From: GCA-2861595 sp035525365
GTDB lineage: Bacteria; Actinomycetota; Acidimicrobiia; Acidimicrobiales; GCA-2861595
Direction of reading: 5' to 3'
Assembly: GCA_035525365.1 (NCBI GenBank)
Contig: DATLEK010000024.1
Location: 1-12,116 of the forward strand
Length of the DNA stretch: 12,116 nt
The notes below the pieces were generated by a model. It saw only the letters and a list, made by a program, of their open reading frames with translations. It was not told where the DNA came from and did no database searches. Both the position numbers and the translations under genes were made by a program. Shown in pieces: positions 7,287 through 12,116 of this stretch; position 1 is the first letter of the stretch; every line of letters begins with the position of its first letter.

Positions 7287-7329
7287 GCGCCCGCGGTGCT
7301 GGAAAACCTGGCTTCTGCCGTCGCATGCG

Positions 7330-7358
7330 GGCAAGGCCCTTCGTCGTCGCGCCTTGCC
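7330..7358. repeat. 8+8 inverted repeat GGCAAGGC / GCCTTGCC
   Basis: GGCAAGGC (7330-7337) and GCCTTGCC (7351-7358) are perfect complements around a 13-base loop. There is no T-run after the right arm, so a classical terminator is unlikely. The right arm overlaps the first copy of a 12-bp direct repeat, suggesting a regulatory cluster in front of the toxin-antitoxin genes. Confidence 0.45.
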
Positions 7359-7447
7359 AAGATGACACCGCTGACTCGCCGATGCACCCAGGCCATATCA
7401 GCGACGGAGCACGAGGGTGTCACTTGCTCTGGGCGCTTACCAAGATG
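7353..7447. repeat. Direct repeat CTT(G/A)CCAAGATG, two copies
   Basis: CTTGCCAAGATG (7353-7364) and CTTACCAAGATG (7436-7447) match at 11 of 12 positions and are 83 bp apart. The second copy covers the proposed -35 element of the antitoxin promoter and is partly embedded in a small inverted repeat, CTTAC-N6-GTAAG (7436-7451). Placement at the promoter fits binding by the antitoxin or toxin-antitoxin complex, which is how such operons usually repress themselves; that link is inferred. Confidence 0.4.
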
Positions 7448-7466
7448 TAAGTCTAAGAGGTAGTAT
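7437..7466 (+). promoter_or_regulatory. Candidate promoter of the toxin-antitoxin operon
   Basis: TTACCA (7437-7442) and TAGTAT (7461-7466) are spaced by 18 bp. The -10 element ends seven bases before the ATG at 7474, again consistent with a leaderless start, and no Shine-Dalgarno sequence precedes that ATG. The -35 matches the consensus at only four of six positions. Confidence 0.5.
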
Positions 7467-7473
7467 CTGATGT

Positions 7474-7737
7474 ATGGCAAAGGAGAAGGCCACCATTACG
7501 GTGGATCGGGCAAAACTGGCCGAGGCCCGAACGGTGCTCGGTGTCAGCTCGGCATCCGCAGCTATCGACATCGCCCTATCGGATGTGGTGAGGCGGGCAC
7601 GGCTCCGGCGGGACGTCGCTGCTTATCGACGTGTGCCTCATACTGACGACGAGGCAGCCCTCGCCAGCCTCCAACCCGACTGGGAGGACCTCGCCGACGA
7701 CACCGATTGGGACGCTGAGTGGCCCGAGCCCCAGTAG
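7474..7737 (+). CDS. Type II antitoxin, ribbon-helix-helix-like (VapB/MazE type)
   Basis: This 87-residue protein probably neutralises the toxin encoded next and represses the operon. The N-terminal half (about 6-50) reads as a short beta strand plus two helices: ATITVDRAKLAEARTVLGVSSASAAIDIALSDVVRRARLR, typical of RHH DNA-binding antitoxins such as VapB. The C-terminal third is very acidic (EDLADDTDWDAEWPEP), as expected for a tail that wraps the toxin. Its stop lies 19 bp inside the toxin reading frame, so the genes are coupled, antitoxin first. By my count 25 of 87 codons end in A or T, clearly more than in the neighbouring deacetylase gene (2 of its first 37), which fits a horizontally acquired module. 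The exact antitoxin family is uncertain. Confidence 0.82.
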   Translation: MAKEKATITVDRAKLAEARTVLGVSSASAAIDIALSDVVRRARLRRDVAAYRRVPHTDDEAALASLQPDWEDLADDTDWDAEWPEPQ

Positions 7738-8060
7738 CGCCGGCAACGCCGCGGCGCGGTGAGCTGTGGCTGGCCGAGCTGGACAAGCGTCGCCCCGTCG
7801 TCATCCTGACCCGTGATCCCCTGGCGCGGATCCTGCACTCGGTGATCGTGGGGCCCGTCACCTCGACGATCCGTGGTCTGACCACCGAGGTCGAGTTGAG
7901 CGAGGCGGACAGTGTGCGCCGAAGATCAGTAGTGAACCTTGACAACCTTCAGCTCGTTGCGCGGGACCGGCTCGTCCGTCGAGTGGGCAAGATCGAACCG
8001 GGCACCTTGGAGCGGATCTGTGCTGCTGCCGCAGAGGCCATCGGATGCTCAGCCCCGTGA
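7719..8060 (+). CDS. mazF: MazF/PemK-family endoribonuclease toxin
   Basis: This is a 113-residue toxin of the CcdB/PemK-like barrel fold; family members cleave mRNA or other RNA at short sequence motifs. Diagnostic segments are RRGELWLAELD at about 12-22, RPVVILTRDPL, IVGPVTSTIRGLTTEVEL (the conserved catalytic Thr/Ser region) and SVVNLDNLQLVARDRLVRRVGKI near the C-terminus. The start is taken as GTG at 7719 within the antitoxin gene (19-bp overlap); a GGGA at 7709-7712 gives a weak ribosome site six bases upstream. The first 11 residues before RRGELW are Ala/Pro-rich, and no later in-frame ATG or GTG precedes the conserved domain. Cleavage specificity cannot be read from the sequence. Confidence 0.88.
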   Translation: MARAPVAPATPRRGELWLAELDKRRPVVILTRDPLARILHSVIVGPVTSTIRGLTTEVELSEADSVRRRSVVNLDNLQLVARDRLVRRVGKIEPGTLERICAAAAEAIGCSAP

Positions 8061-8074
8061 ACTCCTGAATATGC

Positions 8075-8119
8075 TTTGGTGGCAGAAACCGTCGCTATTC
8101 GACGGTTCTTGCCACCAAA
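8075..8119. terminator. Long hairpin between convergent mazF and cysN, probable bidirectional terminator
   Basis: Two 19-base arms (8075-8093 and 8101-8119) pair at 17 positions, with a two-base interruption (one possible G-U) and a 7-base loop GCTATTC. The outer arm is TTTGGTGGCA/TGCCACCAAA and the inner arm AACCGTC/GACGGTT. It begins 15 bases after the mazF stop and ends 5 bases from the cysN stop, so it serves both converging transcripts. Neither side has a long T-tract, but the outer AAA/TTT pairs give a short T-run in both directions. Confidence 0.72.
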
Positions 8120-8123
8120 TCTG

Positions 8124-9398
8124 TCATTGTGCGGGCGGGCGCGATGCGCCGAGGATCATGCCGGCGGCGACGGTGGCGTTGGTCTGCTGGTCGACGAGGA
8201 TGAAGCTGCCGGTGGTGCGGTTCCTCTGGTAGCTGTCGAAGGCGAGGGGGGCGGCGAGGCGCAGGTGGACGGTGCCGATGTCGTTGGGGCCGAGGCCGGT
8301 GGCGTTGGTGTCGGGCTCCAGCGTCTCAATGTCGAGGCGGTGGCGCAAGGTTTCCACCGTGGCCTCCGCCCAGCGGGTGGTGTGCTTGAGAGCGTAGGTG
8401 GTGCCGGGCACGAGGGGCGCCTCGGCGAACCAGCACACGACGGCGTCCAGCTCGTCCGCCACCTCCGGAGCGATGCCCGGCTGGCACAGCAGGTCGCCGC
8501 GGGTCACCTCCACGTCGTCGGCCAGACGAACGGCGACCGGCGTACCCGCCGGCGCCGCGTCCACCGGCCCGGTAAAGGTGTCGATGGACTCGATCTTCGT
8601 GGCCATGCCTCCCGGCAGCACCACCACCTCGGCCCCCCGCCGCAGCACGCCGGCCGAGACCTGCCCGGCGTAACCGGCAGACGCCACCGCGCCGTCAGCA
8701 GCAGGCAGGACCCACTGGACGGCCATGCGGGCGCCGATGGGGTCGTCGGCGGGATCGTCGTAGGGGGGCACGTCCTCCAAGTAGGTGAGCAGCGGCGGGC
8801 CGTCGTACCAGGGCATGTGCTCGGAGGGGTCGACCACGTTGTCGCCGGCCAGCGCCGAGATGGGCAGGAAGGTGAGGCCGGGCAGTTCCAGCGAGGCGGT
8901 GAAGCTGCAGAACTCCTTGACGATGGTGGTGAACACCTCTTCGTCCCAGCCGACCAGGTCCATCTTGTTGACGGCGACCACCACGTGGGGGACGGCGAGG
9001 AGGCCGGCGATGACGGCGTGGCGGCGGGTCTGGTCGACCACGCCGTGGCGGGCGTCGATGAGGATGATGGCCAGATCGGCGTTGGAGGCGCCGGTGACCA
9101 TGTTGCGGGTGAACTCGAAGTGGCCGGGCGTGTCGGCCAGCACGAAGCGCCGGCGGGGGGTGGCGAAGTAGCGGTAGGCCACGTCGATGGTGATGCCGCG
9201 GTCACGCTCGGCCCGCAGGCCGTCGGTGAACATGGCCAGGTTGTGGCCGTCCTGGCCCCGCTGGGCGCTGGCGTGGGCCACGGCCGCGGCCTGGTCCTCG
9301 AGGATGGACTTGGAGTCCCAGAGCAGGCGGCCGATGAGGGTGCTCTTGCCGTCGTCCACCGAGCCGGCGGTGGCCACCCGGAGCAGGGGGGCGCTCAT
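8124..9398 (-). CDS. cysN: Sulfate adenylyltransferase subunit 1 (GTPase) CysN
   Basis: CysN is the GTPase subunit of ATP sulfurylase; GTP hydrolysis drives formation of adenosine 5'-phosphosulfate (APS) from sulfate and ATP by CysD. The 424 residues show EF-Tu-like G motifs: P-loop GSVDDGKST (12-20), the switch region ERDRGITIDVAYRYF (64-78), DTPGH (89-93), NKMD (144-147) and ISALAGDNV. Two beta-barrel domains follow, ending in SYQRNRTTGSFILVDQQTNATVAAGMI, a family hallmark. There is no C-terminal APS-kinase (CysC) domain, unlike CysNC fusions. The ATG at 9398 directly abuts a TAG that is in frame with it (see the five-codon frame at 9399-9416), so initiation probably depends on coupling to cysD. 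It is the last gene of the minus-strand operon. Confidence 0.97.
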   Translation of the reverse strand: MSAPLLRVATAGSVDDGKSTLIGRLLWDSKSILEDQAAAVAHASAQRGQDGHNLAMFTDGLRAERDRGITIDVAYRYFATPRRRFVLADTPGHFEFTRNMVTGASNADLAIILIDARHGVVDQTRRHAVIAGLLAVPHVVVAVNKMDLVGWDEEVFTTIVKEFCSFTASLELPGLTFLPISALAGDNVVDPSEHMPWYDGPPLLTYLEDVPPYDDPADDPIGARMAVQWVLPAADGAVASAGYAGQVSAGVLRRGAEVVVLPGGMATKIESIDTFTGPVDAAPAGTPVAVRLADDVEVTRGDLLCQPGIAPEVADELDAVVCWFAEAPLVPGTTYALKHTTRWAEATVETLRHRLDIETLEPDTNATGLGPNDIGTVHLRLAAPLAFDSYQRNRTTGSFILVDQQTNATVAAGMILGASRPPAQ

Positions 9399-9416
9399 CT
9401 AGAAGGGCCCGCTCAT
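9399..9416 (-). other. Five-codon minicistron between cysD and cysN
   Basis: ATG AGC GGG CCC TTC TAG starts in the cysD stop (TAATG) and ends directly before the cysN ATG (TAGATG). It is in the same frame as cysN, and both starts begin ATGAGCG. It could be a coupling relay for ribosomes, or the trace of an older cysN start closed by an amber mutation. It may also be fortuitous. Confidence 0.45.
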
Positions 9417-10330
9417 TAGAAGTAGCCCTCGGTCTTGCGATCCTCCATGGCAGCCTCGGAGAAGCGGTCGTCGGCCCGGGTGGCGCCCCGCTCGGTGATG
9501 CGGGTGGCCACCAGCTCCTCGAGGATCTCGTAGTTGTTGGAGGCCAGGGAACGCACGGCGCCGGTGCAGCTCATGTCGCCGACGGTGCGATAGCGCACGG
9601 TCTCGGTGGACACCTTCTCACCGGGACCGGGCTGGACCTGAAGGCACACGGCCAGAAGCATGCCGTCGCGCTCGACGACGTTCCGGCGGTGGGAGTAGTA
9701 GAGCGTGGGCAGCTCGAGGCGCTCGCGGGCGATGTACTCCCAGATGTCGAGCTCGGTCCAGTTCGACAGCGGGAAGGCCCGGATGTGCTCGCCGGGGTGG
9801 TGGCGGCCGTTGAAGATGCTCCACAGCTCGGGCCGCTGGTTGCTGGGGTCCCAGCGCCCTTGGCTGTCACGGAAGGAGAAGACCCGCTCCTTGGCCCGGG
9901 CCTTGTCCTCGTCGCGGCGGGCGCCACCGAGACAGGCGTCGAATCGGTGCTCGGCGATGGCGTCGAGAAGGGTGGTGGTCTGGAGCCGGTTGCGGCTGGC
10001 GTTCGGCCCGCCTGCTTCCTCCGCCACCCGGCCCTTGTCGATGGACTCCTGGACCGACGCCACGATGAGGCGCTCCCCCAGCTCGGCGATGCGCCGGTCC
10101 CGGTAGTCGAGGGCCTCGGGGAAGTTGTGGCCGGTGTCCACGTGCATGACGGGGAAGGGGAGGTGGCCGGGCCGGAAGGCCTTGACGGCCAGGGCGAGCA
10201 GCACGGCGGAGTCCTTGCCCCCGCTGAACAGAAGGACGGGCCGCTCGAACTCGGCCGCCACCTCGCGGATGATCAGGACCGCTTCGGCCTCCAGAACGTC
10301 GAGGTGGTCGAGGACGGAGGTCTCAGGCAT
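9416..10330 (-). CDS. cysD: Sulfate adenylyltransferase subunit 2 CysD
   Basis: CysD is the catalytic subunit of ATP sulfurylase and forms APS together with CysN. It is an adenine-nucleotide alpha-hydrolase (PP-loop) protein with the PP-loop SGGKDS at 36-41. The 304-residue length is normal for the family. Other conserved segments are PFPVMHVDTGHNFPEALDYRD, CLGGARRDEDKARAKER, FSFRDSQGRWDPSNQRPELW, FPLSNWTELDIWEYI and the terminal AAMEDRKTEGYF. The start chosen is ATG at 10330 (MPETSVLDHLDVLEAEAV), which overlaps the end of cysH by 8 bp; the frame stays open further upstream, but that part encodes other-frame translation of cysH. No clear Shine-Dalgarno sequence is visible, consistent with coupling. 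Confidence 0.97.
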   Translation of the reverse strand: MPETSVLDHLDVLEAEAVLIIREVAAEFERPVLLFSGGKDSAVLLALAVKAFRPGHLPFPVMHVDTGHNFPEALDYRDRRIAELGERLIVASVQESIDKGRVAEEAGGPNASRNRLQTTTLLDAIAEHRFDACLGGARRDEDKARAKERVFSFRDSQGRWDPSNQRPELWSIFNGRHHPGEHIRAFPLSNWTELDIWEYIARERLELPTLYYSHRRNVVERDGMLLAVCLQVQPGPGEKVSTETVRYRTVGDMSCTGAVRSLASNNYEILEELVATRITERGATRADDRFSEAAMEDRKTEGYF

Positions 10331-10991
10331 GGAGGCCGCACTCGACCTTGCCCGATCCCGACCAGCGGCCGGCGCGGGGGTCTTCGCCCTCGGCGACAGG
10401 GCGGGTGCAGGGCCAGCACCCGATCGACGGGTAGCCCCGCGAGGCCAGCGGGTGCTCGAGCAGGCCGTGGTCGGCGGTGTAGCCGGCCATGTCCTCGTCG
10501 GTCCAGGTGGCCAGCGGGTTGATCTTGACCAGGCCCCGGCCGGCGTCCCACGAGACAATGGGGGCGTTCGCCCGGGTGGGCGCGTCGACCCGGCGCAGGC
10601 CGGTGATCCACGCCGTCTTGCCCGAAAGGCCGCGGGCGAGCGGCTCCACCTTGCGGAAACCGCAGCAGCCCTCCAGATCCCGCTGCCAGAGGTCGTCGGG
10701 CTCGATCTTGGGGCTCATGACCTTCAGGTTGAGGTCGTAACGCCGGCGCACCTGCTCCACGTACCAGAGCGTCTCGGCGAAGTGGTACTGGGTGTCGAGG
10801 AACATCACCTCGATGCCGGGAGCGGCCTGCACGGCGATGTCGATGAGCACGCTGTCCTGGAACGAGGCGGCCAGGACCAGCCCCTCGCCGAAGCGCTCAT
10901 GGGCCCAGGCCACGGCGGCGCCGGCGGAGGACTTCTCCAGGCGCTCCGAGATCTCGGCCAGCTCCATCAGGTCTGGAGTGGCAACGCTCAC
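10323..10991 (-). CDS. cysH: Adenylylsulfate (APS) reductase, [4Fe-4S] type, CysH
   Basis: This enzyme reduces APS to sulfite using thioredoxin. The 222-residue protein carries the CC...CxxC cluster motif of the APS-specific class: Cys109-Cys110 in GCCGFRKVEPL and Cys192/Cys195 in SIGCWPCTRPV. The catalytic cysteine is Cys218 in the C-terminal KVECGLH. FLDTQYHFAETL (64-75) is the substrate-binding segment. Cluster-free PAPS reductases lack the four cluster cysteines, so APS is the expected substrate, which agrees with the absence of a cysC in the visible operon. The GTG start overlaps the stop of the sulfite reductase gene by 4 bp (GTGA). An ATG eight codons later (MELAEIS) is possible, but the GTG fits the overlap pattern of the operon better. 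Confidence 0.96.
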   Translation of the reverse strand: MSVATPDLMELAEISERLEKSSAGAAVAWAHERFGEGLVLAASFQDSVLIDIAVQAAPGIEVMFLDTQYHFAETLWYVEQVRRRYDLNLKVMSPKIEPDDLWQRDLEGCCGFRKVEPLARGLSGKTAWITGLRRVDAPTRANAPIVSWDAGRGLVKINPLATWTDEDMAGYTADHGLLEHPLASRGYPSIGCWPCTRPVAEGEDPRAGRWSGSGKVECGLHA

Positions 10992-12116
10992 GAGCCGGCG
11001 CACTCCCCGGCGCCAACCTCGCTCACGTAGGGGCCGGTCTCGTCGAAGTCGACGTAGTAGTCGGGGTTCTCCTCGGGGGTGGGGAACACGTCGAGGTCGG
11101 CCAGCTCGGCGCCCACCACCGCCGCGCCGCCGGAGCGGGCCAGCCAGTTGGTGAAGGTCTCCCCCGGCTCGCGCTCGGACGAGTAACGGCTGACCACCCG
11201 CACCGTCGCCTCGCCCGCCGCCTTGGCCGGCAGCTTGGCCGCCTTCTGGCCGAACTCCACCTGGGCCTGGCCGAGGTAGCCGCCCAGCAGCATCTGGTAG
11301 CCGGGCGCCGGCCGCTTGTGGGCGCGGCGCTCGATGCCCACGAAGCCGATGTCGGCCACATGGTGCTGGCCGCAGGAGTTGGTGCAGCCCGAGATGTTGA
11401 TGCGCACACCGCCGACGTCGGCCAGGCCGGCGTTCTCCAGGGCACGGCCGATCTCGTCGGCCAGGCCGCGGGACTGGGTGACGGCCAGGTTGCAGGTGTC
11501 GGCGCCGGGGCAGCTGACGACATCTCGGGCCAGCTCGGCGCCGGGCTCGGCCATGCCCAAACCCACCAGGCGCTCGTGCAGCAACGGGAGCTGCTCCTCG
11601 GTGAGGCCCCGGAACACGAAGTTCTGGCGGTTGGTGACCCGCACCTCCAGGTCGAGCTCGCGCTGGATGGCGGCCACGCCGCGGAACTGGTCGCCGGTGA
11701 TGTCGCCCAGACGGGCGTAGGCGTAGGCCGACACCGTGCCCTTGGTCACGCCCCGCACCACGTTGGCGTCGTTCCAGCGCCCGTACTTGTCGGTGATCGG
11801 TGAACGGAACACCACGTTGACGCCCCAGCCCGTGGGCGTGGGGGTGACGCCGGTGGCCACGCCGGCGGGGGCGTCGCCCTGCTCCAGCACGTAGTCGGGG
11901 ATGCCGTCGGGCACGTTGGGCGCAGCGAGGAGGAGCTTGCGCTCCTTGAGCGTGCGGGTGCGGACCTCGTCGACACCCATGGTGTCGACCAGCCACTTCA
12001 TGCGGGCCCGCAGCTTGTTGTCGCGGTTGCCGTAGTGGTCGAAGGTGCGCAGGAGGGCGTCGAGGGTGACGATGAGGTCCTCTCGGGGGGTGAAGTCCTC
12101 CAGGGCCTGGGCCGGA
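10988..12116 (-). CDS. sir: Ferredoxin-dependent sulfite reductase, siroheme/[4Fe-4S] (5' partial)
   Basis: This enzyme carries out the six-electron reduction of sulfite to sulfide. The frame runs off the window edge, so the N-terminal part is missing; 375 codons plus the stop are visible. The first visible residues (PAQALEDFTPREDLIVTLDALL) run straight into NKLRARMKWLVDTMG, so the ATG at 12001 is internal. The siroheme-[4Fe-4S] cysteines are in VSCPGADTCNLA (C-x5-C, 11492-11512) and NISGCTNSCGQHH (C-x3-C, 11372-11386). The C-terminus EVGAGECAGS matches the conserved GAGECAG found in actinobacterial sulfite reductases (Mycobacterium NirA/SirA type). Nitrite reductases share this fold; sulfite is chosen because cysH, cysD and cysN follow in the same operon. 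The stop overlaps the cysH start by 4 bp. Confidence 0.95.
   Translation of the reverse strand, partial: PAQALEDFTPREDLIVTLDALLRTFDHYGNRDNKLRARMKWLVDTMGVDEVRTRTLKERKLLLAAPNVPDGIPDYVLEQGDAPAGVATGVTPTPTGWGVNVVFRSPITDKYGRWNDANVVRGVTKGTVSAYAYARLGDITGDQFRGVAAIQRELDLEVRVTNRQNFVFRGLTEEQLPLLHERLVGLGMAEPGAELARDVVSCPGADTCNLAVTQSRGLADEIGRALENAGLADVGGVRINISGCTNSCGQHHVADIGFVGIERRAHKRPAPGYQMLLGGYLGQAQVEFGQKAAKLPAKAAGEATVRVVSRYSSEREPGETFTNWLARSGGAAVVGAELADLDVFPTPEENPDYYVDFDETGPYVSEVGAGECAGS

Larger units (their letters stand above)
7135..7473. other. 339-bp intergenic region with repeats, no convincing gene
   Basis: No open frame here resembles a known protein and no RNA gene is recognisable. The composition is less GC-rich than the flanking deacetylase gene. 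Just after that gene, CCCG/CGGG (7135-7138, 7162-7165) and CTGCA/TGCAG (7140-7144, 7153-7157) could form a weak, interrupted hairpin without a T-tract. Further along are a 14-bp palindrome, an 8+8 inverted repeat and a 12-bp direct repeat, followed by the antitoxin promoter. Confidence 0.6.

Noticed and set aside
5953..7368. Minus-strand open frame of 471 codons opposite the deacetylase gene
   Set aside because: It is the antisense of a gene with all catalytic motifs; composition is biased and nothing in it is recognisable.
7277..7480. Minus-strand 67-codon frame in the intergenic region as a small gene
   Set aside because: It overlaps the antitoxin start and promoter, has no recognisable domain, and lacks the codon pattern of the neighbouring genes.
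8076..9419. Plus-strand open frame of 447 codons opposite cysN
   Set aside because: Its translation is Gly/Val/Asp/His-rich, with no domain, and simply reflects the complement of the clearly real cysN.
11000..11996. Upstream part of the frame that contains cysH, seen as a possible large CysH fusion
   Set aside because: That part is the wrong-frame translation of sir; CysH begins at the GTG at 10991 that overlaps the sir stop.
1..12116. CRISPR array, tRNA, rRNA, insertion sequence, phage or plasmid origin
   Set aside because: No regularly spaced repeats, no tRNA cloverleaf or rRNA sequence, and no transposase, integrase or replication protein was seen.

Overview
The window is high-GC DNA with strong G/C preference at third codon positions, dense gene packing, frequent 1-8 bp gene overlaps, GTG starts and several apparently leaderless starts. 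Together with the actinobacterial style of the Pho and sulfur genes (PstB, PhoU, ferredoxin-dependent sulfite reductase ending in a GAGEC-type tail, [4Fe-4S] APS reductase), this points to an actinobacterium, possibly Acidimicrobiia or a relative. That assignment is inference; no rRNA or species marker is present.

Layout. (1) 1-3205, plus strand: phosphate control block pstB (5' truncated by the window edge) - PhoR/SenX3-like histidine kinase - PhoB/RegX3-like response regulator - phoU, with stop/start overlaps at the first two junctions. (2) 3242-5940: a divergent pair, a cysteine-free MerR-family regulator (minus) and a large unrecognised polytopic membrane protein (plus), sharing a 44-bp intergenic region. 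That region holds a near-consensus promoter with a perfect 6+6 dyad inside its 17-bp spacer, the usual position of a MerR operator. (3) 5983-7134, plus: a class I histone-deacetylase-fold (AcuC-type) deacetylase. (4) 7135-7473: 339 bp with no convincing gene but several inverted and direct repeats. (5) 7474-8060, plus: a type II toxin-antitoxin pair (ribbon-helix-helix-like antitoxin and MazF/PemK-like toxin) with more A/T-ending codons than its surroundings. (6) 8124-12116, minus: assimilatory sulfate reduction operon sir (5' truncated) - cysH - cysD - cysN, separated from the toxin gene by a long hairpin that probably serves as a two-way terminator.

How the genes work together. Block 1 senses and controls phosphate uptake: PstB powers the Pst importer, PhoU links transporter state to the kinase, and the kinase/regulator pair sets Pho regulon expression. 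Block 6 encodes sulfate activation by ATP sulfurylase (CysDN), reduction of APS to sulfite (CysH) and of sulfite to sulfide (Sir).

The most novel part is block 2. The 624-residue membrane protein has two copies, exactly 76 residues apart, of a His/Asp motif (D-x2-[FW]-H-x3-G-x-D-x2-L-[FW]-[TS]-P-[ST]-H) at membrane boundaries, plus a C-terminal predicted extracytoplasmic beta-rich domain. It looks like a possible metal- or cofactor-binding membrane protein under direct control of its divergent MerR partner. I cannot name either from known families beyond the MerR DNA-binding domain.
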